Shown one piece after another: positions 44,423-55,789 of a stretch of DNA of 64,000 bases. Below the pieces are notes generated by a model. That model saw nothing but the letters and a program-made list of their open reading frames with translations. It was not told the DNA's origin and searched no databases. A program made the position numbers and the translations under genes. Source of the stretch: Klugiella xanthotipulae (GTDB lineage: Bacteria > Actinomycetota > Actinomycetes > Actinomycetales > Microbacteriaceae). The stretch covers positions 186,001 through 250,000 of the forward strand of contig NZ_VFPN01000002.1 in the NCBI RefSeq assembly GCF_006716695.1. Direction: 5' to 3'. Position 1 is the stretch's first letter. Each line of letters opens with the position of its first letter.

Positions 44423-45199
44423 TTATTTTGAACTCACCTTTTGTGGCTCAGCGACAATCAGGTGCAGCCGAGACCGACTCACGGCACAAGCCTCATGTCC
44501 CTGATCGACGAGGTCGTCAACCAGGTCGCCCAGCCTCTGGTAGTTGTGGCCGGAACGAATGAGCGCACCGACAAGCATCCCCTTGGCCTTCTTGTTAAAG
44601 TGGTTGAGAGCGCGGAGAGCGCCATCCTCCCCGCGTGTCATAACATCAACCTCGACAACGCCCGAGCGGGGTGTTAGTGGCCCAAGTCCCCGGTACCCCT
44701 GTGAGCGTAGATCAAGGGTGAGGCCGGACCAATCGTCGAGGACCGCTGATACCTGGGCCTGCCAAAACCGCGTGAGGGACGTCCCGAGGGCAGGGACGCG
44801 TGAGTTATATGAGAGCCGGTAGGCCGGGATCGGATTCTCAGCCGAAATGATGCCCCACAGCGCCGAGTGGATAAAGACATGCTCGGCGGCAAACACACGC
44901 TGCTCGACAGTAAGATCATCGGAGTCGATCGCGTCGTAAAGCACCCCCGTATACCTGTCCAGGGCCAACATGGTCGGCGAACTGGCGAGAGAGCGGTTGC
45001 GATCCACCTCAGCGTGCTGTTGTGGCCCCAGCTTCAACACGCGGATACACTCATCACGGTCAGCGGCCAATTCAGTCACGGCAGACATCAACGTGGAACG
45101 TTGCGGCGTTAAACGAGGTTCGGCCAGCACACCCAGATCGAGTGCACTGGCCGAACCACCGCTACGTTTTGTCTCCGACGGCGGGAGAAGAATCCTCAT
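44423..45199 (-). CDS. yaaA: YaaA family peroxide stress protein (DUF328)
   Basis: A 258-residue protein of the YaaA/UPF0246 family, shown in E. coli to limit free iron and DNA damage during peroxide stress. It starts MRILLPPSETKRSGG, as the family does (MLILLPPSEGK), and has AAEHVFIHSALWGIISAENPI, YRLSYNSRVP and HFNKKAKGMLVGALI. There is no signal or membrane segment. The ribosome binding site is weak. It begins 18 bases after atpC on the same strand, so it may be read through from the ATP synthase operon. Confidence 0.92.
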   Translation of the reverse strand: MRILLPPSETKRSGGSASALDLGVLAEPRLTPQRSTLMSAVTELAADRDECIRVLKLGPQQHAEVDRNRSLASSPTMLALDRYTGVLYDAIDSDDLTVEQRVFAAEHVFIHSALWGIISAENPIPAYRLSYNSRVPALGTSLTRFWQAQVSAVLDDWSGLTLDLRSQGYRGLGPLTPRSGVVEVDVMTRGEDGALRALNHFNKKAKGMLVGALIRSGHNYQRLGDLVDDLVDQGHEACAVSRSRLHLIVAEPQKVSSK

Positions 45200-45217
45200 T
45201 CGATTCGTGAATACCCG

Positions 45218-45484
45218 CTAGGCCACGATGGAGGCACGACCGGCCACCACCTGAACAACGTTGTTATCCACCGAGAGAAAGCCCTCGGCCGCATCGACAA
45301 CAACCTTGCTGCCATCCGTCGTCGTGACCCGAACCTCGCCGTGGGCCAGGATAGCCAACAGCGGCTCATGCCCGGCAAGGATACCGATCTCACCCTCAAC
45401 AGTTTTTGCGATGATCTGAGTTGCCTCGCCAGCCCACACCTCACGGTCAGCAGAGACAACGCTCACCGTCAGCGGCGCTGCCAT
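45218..45484 (-). CDS. atpC: ATP synthase epsilon subunit, short form
   Basis: An 88-residue epsilon subunit. The N-terminal beta-sandwich is complete (APLTVSVVSADREVWAGEA, GEIGILAGHEPLLAIL, AEGFLSVDNNVVQVV). The C-terminal helical hairpin, which inhibits the enzyme in E. coli (139 residues), is missing: the protein stops at GRASIVA. The ATG at 45484 starts two bases after atpD; the open frame to 45517 lies inside atpD. It is the last gene of the operon. Confidence 0.94.
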   Translation of the reverse strand: MAAPLTVSVVSADREVWAGEATQIIAKTVEGEIGILAGHEPLLAILAHGEVRVTTTDGSKVVVDAAEGFLSVDNNVVQVVAGRASIVA

Positions 45485-45486
45485 GC

Positions 45487-46965
<1,479 letters not shown>

Positions 46966-47865
46966 CTAGTTGGCTAGCGCGTCAGCGCCGCCCACAATTT
47001 CTGAAATCTGTTGGGTAATCTCCGACTGACGGGCGTTGTTTGCCAGACGGGTGTAGTCGCGAATCAGGGTGTCGGCATTATCGCTGGCCGACTTCATGGC
47101 CTTCTGAGTCGCGGCGTGTTTAGAGGCAGCCGATTGCAACATGGCATTGAAAATCCGTGATTCAACATAGACCGGGAGCAATCTGTCTAGAACGGTCTCT
47201 GCATCCGGTTCAAACTCATATAGCGGCTCGATACGCGCGCCCGGAACGGGAGGTTCCTCAACGCCCTCGACAAGTTCGAGCGGAAGCAAACGGACTACCC
47301 TGGGACTCTGCGTCATCATGCTCACAAAGTGGTTATAGACCACGTGAATTTCGTCAACGCCTCCCTCGCTTGCGTCACGCGCAAACGCCTCGAGAAGCGT
47401 CTCACCAATCTCTTTGGCCGTCTCGAAGAGGGGCTGGTCAGTACCACCGGTCCAGATCCGCTCTGCGGGGCGATGACGGAAGGTGAAGTACCCCTGCGCC
47501 TTCCGCCCAACGAGGTAGTAAACGACGTCTTTGCCCTCGTTACGAAGCAACTCGCTCAGTTGCTCGGCCTCACGCAAAACGTTTGAGTTAAAGGCACCGG
47601 CCAATCCCCGATCAGACGAGAAGATCAGCACGGCTGCTCGCTCGACCTTCTCCGGCTCGGTAGTCAGCAAGTGGTCCACATTGGAGTGCGATGCCACAGC
47701 TGATACGGCGCGAGTGATGGCGCGTGCATACGGGGTTGATGCCTGTACTCGAGCCTGCGCTTTCTGAATACGCGAGGCTGCGATCAACTCCATCGCACGG
47801 GTAATCTTCTTGGTCGTCTGGGCAGATTTGATTTTCTGCCTATAGACCCGAAGTTGCGCTCCCAT
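46966..47865 (-). CDS. atpG: ATP synthase gamma subunit
   Basis: A 299-residue rotor-shaft subunit linking the c-ring to the catalytic hexamer. The N-terminal helix reads [26 protein letters not shown]; the C-terminal helix has [39 protein letters not shown], both very conserved. The ATG has AGGAGAGAC before it. An 89-base gap with a GNRA-capped hairpin separates it from atpA. Confidence 0.97.
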   Translation of the reverse strand: MGAQLRVYRQKIKSAQTTKKITRAMELIAASRIQKAQARVQASTPYARAITRAVSAVASHSNVDHLLTTEPEKVERAAVLIFSSDRGLAGAFNSNVLREAEQLSELLRNEGKDVVYYLVGRKAQGYFTFRHRPAERIWTGGTDQPLFETAKEIGETLLEAFARDASEGGVDEIHVVYNHFVSMMTQSPRVVRLLPLELVEGVEEPPVPGARIEPLYEFEPDAETVLDRLLPVYVESRIFNAMLQSAASKHAATQKAMKSASDNADTLIRDYTRLANNARQSEITQQISEIVGGADALAN

Positions 47866-47900
47866 GTCTCTCCTGTGTTCCTCAATCTTTGATCGTTACC

Positions 47901-47929
47901 GTGGTCGGCGGGCTCGCGCCCGCCGCCAC
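47901..47929 (-). promoter_or_regulatory. GNRA-capped hairpin between atpA and atpG
   Basis: On the minus strand GTGGCGGCGGGC, loop GCGA, GCCCGCCGACCAC: a 12-bp stem with one bulged base and a GNRA tetraloop. It lies 26 nt past the atpA stop in the middle of the operon. It may stabilise or process the mRNA, or act as a partial terminator. Confidence 0.55.
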
Positions 47930-47954
47930 GACGGGTAGTAGGTGGGGAAAGCGA

Positions 47955-49586
47955 TTAGCGCTTCTTCACCACGATCTTCTCCTGGTCAACATCGTCGCCC
48001 GAGAGAGGGTCAACCTCTTCGTTACCGAGAAGGGGAACACCCTCGCCCGTCTGGAACTCCAGCTTGAATGCATCAATCGCAGCACCCAGAGCAGAAACGG
48101 TATCATCATCCAAAACGTTGGTCTCGCGCAGGGTGTCCAGCACCTTCGTGTTGCGGCCGAGATAGTCGAGGAGTTCACGTTCGAACCGGAGGATATCCTC
48201 CACCGGAACCTCGTCCAGCTTGCCGTTCGTTCCGGCCCAGATCGAAACAACCTGGTCCTCAACGGGGTACGGCGAGTACTGGGGCTGCTTCAACAGCTCA
48301 GTCAGACGTGCTCCACGAGCCAGCTGACGCCGGCTGGCCGCATCCAAGTCCGAGGCAAACATTGCAAATGCCTCAAGGGAGCGGTACTGAGCCAATTCGA
48401 GCTTGAGGGTACCGGAAACCTTCTTGATCGACTTCACCTGTGCGTCACCACCCACACGGGAGACCGAGATACCCACGTCAACAGCGGGACGCTGGTTGGC
48501 ATTGAACAGGTCTGACTGGAGGAAGATCTGACCATCCGTAATCGAGATTACGTTGGTAGGGATGTAGGCCGAGACGTCGTTGGCCTTGGTCTCGATAATC
48601 GGCAGGCCGGTCATTGAGCCAGCACCCAACTCATCGGAGAGCTTGGCGCAACGCTCCAGCAGACGCGAGTGCAAGTAGAACACGTCACCGGGGTAGGCCT
48701 CGCGGCCCGGGGGACGGCGCAACAGAAGCGATACCGCACGATAGGCCTCAGCTTGCTTCGACAGGTCATCAAAGATGATCAGGACGTGCTTGCTGTCGTA
48801 CATCCAGTGCTGACCGATGGCCGAACCGGTGTATGGAGCGAGGTACTTAAAGCCAGCGGGGTCGGAGGCCGGAGAGGCCACAATTGTGGTGTACTCCATA
48901 GCTCCAGCATCTTCCAGAGCGCCCTTGACCGCGGCAATGGTTGAGCCCTTCTGACCGATAGCAACGTAGATGCACCGAACCTGCTTATTGGTGTCGCCGG
49001 ACTCCCAGTTGGCCTTCTGGTTGATGATGGTGTCGATTGCGAGAGCAGTCTTACCCGTTTGGCGGTCACCAATGATGAGCTGACGCTGGCCACGTCCAAT
49101 CGGGATCATGGCGTCGATTGCCTTAATTCCGGTCTGCATGGGCTCGTGCACCGATTTACGGGCCATCACGCCGGGAGCCTGAAGCTCCAGGGCACGGCGT
49201 CCGGTTGAAGCGATCTCGCCAAGACCATCAATGGGGTTACCTAGCGGGTCAACAACGCGACCCAGGTATCCCTCACCCACCGGAACGGAAAGAACTTCTC
49301 CGGTGCGAGTAACCTCTTGGCCCTCTTCGATGCCGGTGAACTCCCCGAGGACAACAACACCAATCTTGTCCTCATCAAGGTTCTGCGCAAGACCCAGTGT
49401 GCCATCGGCAAAACGAATCAGCTCGTTCGCCATGACGCCGGGGAGACCTTCAACGTGTGCGATGCCGTCGGCGGCATCGACCACGTAACCGATCTCGGTC
49501 TTCGACGCCTTGTCGGGCTCATAGGATGCCGCAAAGTCCTTCAGCGCGTCACGGATTTCATCCGGGCTGATTGATAGTTCTGCCAT
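47955..49586 (-). CDS. atpA: ATP synthase alpha subunit
   Basis: A 543-residue F1 subunit with the non-catalytic nucleotide site: P-loop [17 protein letters not shown], and the segments [48 protein letters not shown] and [15 protein letters not shown]. The C-terminal 35 residues are an extra charged tail ([21 protein letters not shown]), as is typical of actinobacterial alpha subunits, where the tail restrains ATP hydrolysis in mycobacteria. A GAGGAA site precedes the ATG. Confidence 0.98.
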   Translation of the reverse strand: MAELSISPDEIRDALKDFAASYEPDKASKTEIGYVVDAADGIAHVEGLPGVMANELIRFADGTLGLAQNLDEDKIGVVVLGEFTGIEEGQEVTRTGEVLSVPVGEGYLGRVVDPLGNPIDGLGEIASTGRRALELQAPGVMARKSVHEPMQTGIKAIDAMIPIGRGQRQLIIGDRQTGKTALAIDTIINQKANWESGDTNKQVRCIYVAIGQKGSTIAAVKGALEDAGAMEYTTIVASPASDPAGFKYLAPYTGSAIGQHWMYDSKHVLIIFDDLSKQAEAYRAVSLLLRRPPGREAYPGDVFYLHSRLLERCAKLSDELGAGSMTGLPIIETKANDVSAYIPTNVISITDGQIFLQSDLFNANQRPAVDVGISVSRVGGDAQVKSIKKVSGTLKLELAQYRSLEAFAMFASDLDAASRRQLARGARLTELLKQPQYSPYPVEDQVVSIWAGTNGKLDEVPVEDILRFERELLDYLGRNTKVLDTLRETNVLDDDTVSALGAAIDAFKLEFQTGEGVPLLGNEEVDPLSGDDVDQEKIVVKKR

Positions 49587-49650
49587 TTGGTTTCCTCTGT
49601 CTGATTCGGAGCCGTCTGGATCCGGAGTGAAGTATTTTTACTAACCCGCT

Positions 49651-50448
49651 TTAGCTGGCGAGTTGGCGTCTCAGTTCGCTCAGGCGGGCCGACACGCTAC
49701 CGTCGATGACATCGTCACCGATCTGAATGTGCAGTCCACCGATGATGGTGGGATCAATAACAAGGTTGATCTTGACCGGGCGGTCATACGATACGGCGAG
49801 AGACTTTTCCAACCGCGTGAGGCGCTGCGCGTCAACGCTCTGGGCTGCTGTGACCGTGGCGATCGCGTAACCTTGCTCATCGGCAACAGTGCGGGCGGCT
49901 CCGTTCAGCAGTTCGCCGATGCGGCGACCGCGCGGAACCGTTACCAGATGGGTGACAATTGCGAGCGTGGCATCCGATGCTTTGCCCGTCAGGAGCGTAC
50001 GAGCCAGCGACGCCTTAGCATCGGCAATGCCCAGCGCACTACCCAGAGCAAGCTCCAATTCGGCGTTGGACGACACAGCCGCGTTCACTGTGAGAAGTTC
50101 TTCGTCAAGAGCCAGGCTCGCGGGAGCCGTCTTAGCGAAAGCACGGATGCCCAGGTCTTCAAGCGCGTCAACGATATCGGCAGCTGCAGACCAGCGGCTA
50201 TCGGCCACCGTCGTGAGCAGCGTCAACGTGGCGGAATCCACAACCGAGCCGAAAACACGTTGAACAACCGCATTCTTGATCGCCGACTCTGCGACCGGGT
50301 TCCCCAGCGCTGACCGCAGCGCAGCATTGGCCTGGAGCGTACGGGCTACCGACAGCAGCTGCTCGCCCGAGGTCGCACTCAACTCGGACCCGAGCGAGTC
50401 AAGGACTCCCCTGGCCGAGACGAGAGCTTCTCTAGATGCGCTACCCAT
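49651..50448 (-). CDS. atpH: ATP synthase delta subunit
   Basis: A 265-residue peripheral-stalk subunit, longer than the E. coli one (177), as in other Micrococcales. It has the OSCP-type C-terminal region KSLAVSYDRPVKINLVIDPTIIGGLHIQIGDDVIDGSVSARLSEL and a helical N-terminal part with an extra segment. Its ATG overlaps the atpF stop by one base (TAATG), so translation is coupled. It links F1 to the b subunit. Confidence 0.95.
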   Translation of the reverse strand: MGSASREALVSARGVLDSLGSELSATSGEQLLSVARTLQANAALRSALGNPVAESAIKNAVVQRVFGSVVDSATLTLLTTVADSRWSAAADIVDALEDLGIRAFAKTAPASLALDEELLTVNAAVSSNAELELALGSALGIADAKASLARTLLTGKASDATLAIVTHLVTVPRGRRIGELLNGAARTVADEQGYAIATVTAAQSVDAQRLTRLEKSLAVSYDRPVKINLVIDPTIIGGLHIQIGDDVIDGSVSARLSELRRQLAS

Positions 50449-50999
50449 TACTTCGATGCCTTTTCAGACGCTTCGAGATCGGCGAGGAAACGGTCAACAA
50501 GAGCGCCAGCCTTTTTGTCATCGCTGAGGCTTTCACCAACCACTCCAGAAGCGAGGTCGATAGCAAGCGAGCCCACCTCTTTGCGAAGAGTCACGACGGC
50601 GCTCTGACGCTCGGCCTCAATCTGAGTTTTGGCACTAGCGGTGACACGGGCGGCCTCCGCAACGGCCGCATCCTTGGCCTCGGCCACGATCTTCACGCCA
50701 TCGGCACGCGCCGCCTCGCGAATCTCGCCAGCCTCCTGACGCGCACCAGCCAGCTGAGCGGTGTACTCCTGCAGAGCGGCCTCGGCCTGAGCCTGTGCCT
50801 CATCTGCCTTCGCGATGTTTCCTTCGATAGCGGCAGAACGCTCATCGAGCATCGTCTGGACCTTGGGAAGGACGGCCTTCCAGAAGAAGACCAGGATGAT
50901 CGCAAAGCACACCGCAGACCAGATGATGTCGTATGACGCCGGAAAGATCGGGTTCACCGACTCCTCTGCGGCGTTGGCAACAAAAACTGCGTTGAGCAT
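50448..50999 (-). CDS. atpF: ATP synthase b subunit
   Basis: A 183-residue peripheral-stalk subunit. One N-terminal membrane segment (YDIIWSAVCFAIILVFFWKAVLP) is followed by a long charged coiled coil (MLDERSAAIEGNIAKADEAQ, onwards) that dimerises and reaches the top of F1. GGAGG lies six bases before the ATG. Its stop overlaps the atpH start by one base. It is separate from delta, unlike the mycobacterial b-delta fusion. Confidence 0.96.
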   Translation of the reverse strand: MLNAVFVANAAEESVNPIFPASYDIIWSAVCFAIILVFFWKAVLPKVQTMLDERSAAIEGNIAKADEAQAQAEAALQEYTAQLAGARQEAGEIREAARADGVKIVAEAKDAAVAEAARVTASAKTQIEAERQSAVVTLRKEVGSLAIDLASGVVGESLSDDKKAGALVDRFLADLEASEKASK

Positions 51000-51029
51000 A
51001 TTGCCTCCTATCGAGACGCTAGACGTGGA

Positions 51030-51266
<237 letters not shown>

Positions 51267-51306
51267 TTACCTTTCGTGGGTGAATTTCAGCGGACGCTGA
51301 AACTCG

Positions 51307-52101
51307 TTAGTGCTCTTCAGCCAGCGCAAGCTGGATGTAAACAGCGGTGAGAAGCGTAAATACATAGGCCTGCAGCACGGCAACCAGAATCTCAAAGAGA
51401 GTAAAGGCGAAGCCGAATGCAAGGCTGCCCACACCGAACAGCTTGAAAAAGCCGTCTGCGGTGAAGAAGAAGAACTGCGTCGCTGAGAAGAACAAGACCA
51501 GTAGGAGATGCCCCACGATCATATTCATCAGCAGACGGAGGGTGAGTGTGACGGGGCGAATCACAAACGTGGAGATCAATTCGATCGGAGTCACGATGAT
51601 GTAGACCGGCCACGGCACGCCCGCGGGGAAAAGCGAGTTCTTGAAGAAGTTCTTAGGGCTCTTCTTGATACCGCTGTAGATGAAGGTTACGTACGAGACA
51701 ACAGCAAGGACCAGCGGGAAACCGATCGTTGAGGACGCCGCGATGTTGAGGCCGGGGATAATGCCGGTGATGTTGAAGCCCAGGATGATGAAGAACATCG
51801 CGGTGAGGATCGGGAGAAACCGACGACCGTCTACCTTGCCCAATAGATCTTCAGCAATTCCGCCTCGAACCAGATCAAGAGCCATCTCAGCGAGACTCTG
51901 ACCTCGTCCGGGAACAACGCTCATCTTGCGCGTTGCCAGCCAGAACAGAAGAATAATGACGGCGACCGCGAGGAACCGAATCAGAATGATGCGGTTAATC
52001 TCGAAGGGAGTTCCCTCAAAGAAGATGACCGGAGGAAAGAACTCGTTGATAGTGGGTCCATGGAACTCACCATCATTGGCGGACACAAACGGAATGTGCA
52101 T
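51307..52101 (-). CDS. atpB: ATP synthase a subunit
   Basis: A 264-residue membrane subunit forming the proton half-channels. It has several membrane segments and the essential Arg in FVIRPVTLTLRLLMNMIVGH. The front HGPTINEFFPPVIFFEGTPFEINRI is typical of this group. ATG 52101 has no ribosome binding site. Seven codons upstream an in-frame CTG (52122) does have AGGAGA at a good distance, so the true start may be that CTG. It opens the atpBEFHAGDC operon. Confidence 0.95.
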   Translation of the reverse strand: MHIPFVSANDGEFHGPTINEFFPPVIFFEGTPFEINRIILIRFLAVAVIILLFWLATRKMSVVPGRGQSLAEMALDLVRGGIAEDLLGKVDGRRFLPILTAMFFIILGFNITGIIPGLNIAASSTIGFPLVLAVVSYVTFIYSGIKKSPKNFFKNSLFPAGVPWPVYIIVTPIELISTFVIRPVTLTLRLLMNMIVGHLLLVLFFSATQFFFFTADGFFKLFGVGSLAFGFAFTLFEILVAVLQAYVFTLLTAVYIQLALAEEH

Positions 52102-52311
52102 GTTCAGAACTTGAGCTAACAGAGCTGTCTCCTGAATCGGGGCGCGAGCGTAAACTCAGGCGACGACGAATTTCGGACATCCCGGCACGGACGCAACACA
52201 ACAATAACGTCTGGCGGCGGGAACTGCTCCACTCTATCAAGACCGCGGGGAAAACACGCAATCCTGAGCAGAAAAAGTTACGTACGCTCGATCACCACGG
52301 TCGAGTGTTCG

Positions 52312-52812
52312 CTAGACGGCACGATCTTTGCTTAAATCACCAACATACGGTACTCGGCTCTTGGCCACAACAAAAACATCGACAAGAAGTGACGCCAGCA
52401 CCCCAACAATCACACTGATAAAGAACATCGTGGGGTTGATCCAGGGCTGATCCTTGAGCAGCAGGGCCGCGACGATGAACAGAACAAACTTCAGAATCCA
52501 GGAGCCCAGGACCAGACCAAAGAAGATCACCACGTAGAAGTCGCTCTGCACAAAAAAGTTGGACACCAGGATGCTCGCCGCGGTCACGCCAAGGAAAACA
52601 AACGCACTCACGGAACCGAGTGCGCCACTCGCCAGGCCGGTGCCCCCATCCACGCACCATCCGATGACCGACATAACAACCGTCACCACGACGGCCGCGA
52701 TACCCCCCACGGTAACCGCTCGGAGCAAAATGGGCTGGGAACTGGGCACCCGGCGTTCCTCGGAGGCCACCTCCGGTGTCGTGGCGGGGTCATGCGAGAT
52801 GGGGTCGGTCAT
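52312..52812 (-). CDS. AtpI-like membrane protein upstream of atpB
   Basis: A 166-residue membrane protein with a polar front of about 25 residues and four membrane segments (VTVGGIAAVVVTVVMSVIGW, ALGSVSAFVFLGVTAASILV, YVVIFFGLVLGSWILKFVLF, MFFISVIVGVLASLLVDVFV). Its place between wecA and atpB and its topology match the AtpI position of other actinobacteria, where AtpI helps assemble the c-ring. Sequence similarity to AtpI is not obvious, so the name is by position. It starts at ATG 52812 (a GTG lies one codon earlier). Confidence 0.75.
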   Translation of the reverse strand: MTDPISHDPATTPEVASEERRVPSSQPILLRAVTVGGIAAVVVTVVMSVIGWCVDGGTGLASGALGSVSAFVFLGVTAASILVSNFFVQSDFYVVIFFGLVLGSWILKFVLFIVAALLLKDQPWINPTMFFISVIVGVLASLLVDVFVVAKSRVPYVGDLSKDRAV

Positions 52813-52850
52813 CACTTCTGTCTTTTCGTCGGATTACTGGCGGGTAAAGG

Positions 52851-54056
52851 CTAGTCATTGAGGCGGATACGGCCCTCGGAAGCCTCATCCAGTGGGTCGT
52901 AGGGGGCCATGACATCCGCGGCGGCTGAGTCGGCGGCCGCGGTTTGCACCTCGATCTCGGTGCGCTTACGCCGACCGAGCGGCGCGAGCGTCATCACGAT
53001 GCAGGCGATAAACCCGGAACCCATCAGAATCAGCGGAAAAACAAAGGATTGGAACACAAAGATGAGCAAAAACCCGACCGCGATCACAGCAGTCCAAGAG
53101 TAGAAGATCAGCACGGCCTGTAGGTGAGTGTGTCCCATGTCGAGAAGACGGTGATGCAGATGCTTGCGGTCTGCCGTAAAAGGGCTTTTACCGGCCTGTA
53201 CCCGACGGAAGACCGCGAGACCAAAGTCGAGCAGCGGTACCGTCATCACGGCAAACGGCAGGATGATCGGAATGTAGGCGGCAAGCAGTACCTTGCGATC
53301 AAGTGACCCCGGATTCAGCTGGCCCGTAACGGCGACGGTTGAGGTGGCCATCAGTAACCCGACCAGCAAGGCCCCCGAGTCTCCCATAAACATGCGCGCC
53401 TTGTGCCAGTTGAAGGGGAGAAACCCGATACAAACCCCCACCAGCACCACGGCGATCAGGCTCGCCAGGTTGAAGTGGTTGGACGGGCTCGTCTGCTGCA
53501 CGAGCAAATAGCTGTACAGAAAGAACACACCATTGGCGATGATCGCAACGCCCGCGACGAGACCATCGAGACCGTCGATGAAGTTAATCGCATTCATCAC
53601 GAGCACCACGAGAAATACGGTGAGCGTGAAGTTTGCCACGGGCGAACCCACGACGATGCTATTGCCAACGGGCAGCGAGACGATCTGGATGCTCTGCCAC
53701 GCGAGCAAACCGGCGGCAAGCACCTGCGCCCCCAGTTTGATCATCCAGTCAAGATCCCACAGGTCATCGGCAACACCCACCAACACAATGAGGAGAGCCG
53801 CCCCCAGGATGGCCCAGACCGGACCGGCATCGAGAAAGACAATCGAAAAAAATGGAATCTGTGAGGCCACCCCGAATGCCACCACCACGCCGCAAAACAT
53901 CGCGATTCCGCCGAGCCGAGGTGTGGGCTGGGAATGGACATCCCGCTCCCGAACTGCCGGAGCAAGACGGTACCGCTTACTCAGGCGGAAGACCGCCCAC
54001 GAGGCCACAAACGACACCACCGCCGCAACCACGCAGATGAAAAAATAGAGGCGCAT
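52851..54056 (-). CDS. wecA: WecA/TagO-like undecaprenyl-phosphate sugar-1-phosphate transferase
   Basis: A 401-residue polytopic membrane enzyme that moves GlcNAc- (or a related sugar-) 1-phosphate from UDP to undecaprenyl phosphate, the first step of envelope glycan assembly. It has about 11 membrane segments and the family's acidic motifs: VADDLWDLDWMIK, NAINFIDGLDGLVAG, KARMFMGDSGALL and the histidine motif DRKHLHHRLLDMGH. The front also has QPTPRLGGIAMF. It begins right after the sua5 stop. In mycobacteria the same place upstream of atpB is held by WecA (Rv1302). Confidence 0.92.
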   Translation of the reverse strand: MRLYFFICVVAAVVSFVASWAVFRLSKRYRLAPAVRERDVHSQPTPRLGGIAMFCGVVVAFGVASQIPFFSIVFLDAGPVWAILGAALLIVLVGVADDLWDLDWMIKLGAQVLAAGLLAWQSIQIVSLPVGNSIVVGSPVANFTLTVFLVVLVMNAINFIDGLDGLVAGVAIIANGVFFLYSYLLVQQTSPSNHFNLASLIAVVLVGVCIGFLPFNWHKARMFMGDSGALLVGLLMATSTVAVTGQLNPGSLDRKVLLAAYIPIILPFAVMTVPLLDFGLAVFRRVQAGKSPFTADRKHLHHRLLDMGHTHLQAVLIFYSWTAVIAVGFLLIFVFQSFVFPLILMGSGFIACIVMTLAPLGRRKRTEIEVQTAAADSAAADVMAPYDPLDEASEGRIRLND

Positions 54057-54719
54057 CTAGCGCACCGTTGCCAGCGGAATGACCGCGGCCAGATCCTCGA
54101 TGGAAATGTCACCGTGGCGGAGTACAACGAGTTCGCCACCGTCCTCGGTGAGCCCGCGGGCATCCACGATGGTCGAGGCGGTGCCGCCCACCACATCGAC
54201 TCCCCCATCAAGATATACATCGACGGAATCACCCAGCATCTCGCGGGCATCTGCGGCGGTCAGCGCGGGCGGGTTACCCGTGAGGTTAGCGGAGGACACG
54301 GCCAAGGGGCCCGTCTCTGTCAGGAGTTCCAGGGCCAGGTCGTTGTGGGGCATCCGCACGGCAACGCTGCCACCGGTCTCGCCCAGATCCCAGGCAAGAG
54401 AGGGCTGAACGTTGAGCACGATAGTGAGGGCACCCGGCCAAAAGGCCTCAACCAGGGCGGTGACCTGGGGGGTGACCTCTTCAACAAGTGCACCCAGCAT
54501 CGCGGGGCTCGAAACAAGAACGGGCGGTGGTGACTGGCGAGTACGACCCTTAGCATCCAAAAGCTTATGCACGGCGGCGGGTGAAAACGCATCCGCCGCA
54601 ATGCCGTACACCGTATCCGTGGGGAACACAACGAGCTCACCGCGACTGAGCGCGCCCCGCGCGTTTCGCATGCCCGCCAAAAGTTCTGTGCTCACCGAGC
54701 AATCGAATACCGTAGCCAT
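54057..54719 (-). CDS. L-threonylcarbamoyladenylate synthase (Sua5/YwlC/YrdC family)
   Basis: A 220-residue enzyme that makes threonylcarbamoyl-AMP, the donor for the t6A37 tRNA modification. Landmarks are the opening GELVVFPTDTVYGIAADAFSP, the RNA/ATP-binding KGRTRQSPPPVLVSSPAML, FWPGALTIVL and the SSANLTGNPPALTAADAREML motif. A GGGAGAG site lies two bases before the ATG. It lies between prmC and wecA on the same strand, the usual actinobacterial order. Confidence 0.94.
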   Translation of the reverse strand: MATVFDCSVSTELLAGMRNARGALSRGELVVFPTDTVYGIAADAFSPAAVHKLLDAKGRTRQSPPPVLVSSPAMLGALVEEVTPQVTALVEAFWPGALTIVLNVQPSLAWDLGETGGSVAVRMPHNDLALELLTETGPLAVSSANLTGNPPALTAADAREMLGDSVDVYLDGGVDVVGGTASTIVDARGLTEDGGELVVLRHGDISIEDLAAVIPLATVR

Positions 54720-54787
54720 AACTCTCCCATGATAGTTAGTTTGCGTGGGAGATCACCCAATCGGGCGGGCGATTCCATCGCGGTCAC

Positions 54788-55744
54788 CTAGCGAGTTGCC
54801 GTGGTGGTGCGATCCCGAGCGGTGAGATCGTGATGCGTTTCGGGGCTGCGCCAGCCATCGGCACGCAGCAGCTCGCGGATCGCCGCGCCCTGCATCTCGG
54901 CGTGTTCAAGCACGAGCACGCCCCCGGGAACAACCAGGGTGCGGCCCAGACGGCTAATCTCGCGGACCACATCGAGGCCGTCCACTCCGCCGTACAGAGC
55001 CATCTCGGGGTCGTAGAGACGCACCTCTAGGTCTCGCGGGATGGCCGCGGCCGGGATATAGGGCGGATTCGAGACGAGCACATTGACCTGACCGGCCAGG
55101 TGGCCGACCGCGGTAGCGAGATCCCCCCGTATGAGCTCAGCGTTAGTCGCCGCAACGGCCGCAAAGTTGGCGCTCGCCCAGCGGTGTGCCTCCGGGCTCT
55201 TCTCCACAGCCACAATGTGTGCGGTGGGCACCTCAGTGGCCATCGCCAGGGCAATCGCTCCACTCCCGGTGCCCAGATCGACGCCGAGAGGACGCGCCGT
55301 GGGCACGCTACGGAGCGCGTCAATAGCAAACTGCACGACGGACTCCGTCTCGGGGCGCGGGATAAACACGCCCGGCCCCACCCGAAGGGTGAGCCCCCGG
55401 AAGGGCGCTGTACCCGTAATGTGTTGCAGCGGCTCGCGGTTCTCGCGACGGACGATCAGTGGCTCAACGCGGTCAATGAGCTGGTCAGGGCAGGGACCGT
55501 TGAGGATGGCGAGAGCGTGGAGACGTCCGCGACTCACGTCGAGCACACTCGCGATCAGAAGTTCCGCATCCACCTGGGGATCAGGGACACCCGCGGCTGC
55601 CAGGCGCCGAGCGGAGACGCGCAGCAACTCAGCCAGGCCGAGGGGATGACCGTCCAGCCCGGCCTCGACGGGATCTGTGTGATGTGGATCAGAGATAAGG
55701 AATCGCTTTCTCGGGAGATGCGGGCACGGGTCGGCGACACGCAC
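54788..55744 (-). CDS. prmC: Release factor glutamine methyltransferase
   Basis: A SAM-dependent enzyme of about 318 residues that methylates the glutamine of the GGQ motif in release factors. It has the N-terminal helical domain (AAGVPDPQVDAELLIA), the linker PLQHITGTAPFRGL and PRPETESVV, the SAM loop GVDLGTGSGAIAL, and the catalytic NPPYIP. The start is uncertain: GTG 55744 is given because a TTGCTC/TATGCT promoter lies just upstream; the frame is open to 55789, and the family core begins only about 40 residues later. It is separated from prfA by cysK-cysE on the other strand, which is unusual. Confidence 0.9.
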   Translation of the reverse strand: MRVADPCPHLPRKRFLISDPHHTDPVEAGLDGHPLGLAELLRVSARRLAAAGVPDPQVDAELLIASVLDVSRGRLHALAILNGPCPDQLIDRVEPLIVRRENREPLQHITGTAPFRGLTLRVGPGVFIPRPETESVVQFAIDALRSVPTARPLGVDLGTGSGAIALAMATEVPTAHIVAVEKSPEAHRWASANFAAVAATNAELIRGDLATAVGHLAGQVNVLVSNPPYIPAAAIPRDLEVRLYDPEMALYGGVDGLDVVREISRLGRTLVVPGGVLVLEHAEMQGAAIRELLRADGWRSPETHHDLTARDRTTTATR

Positions 55745-55789
55745 ACCGCACCCAGCATAATCGGTCGGCAGACCCGAGCAACGTAACAC

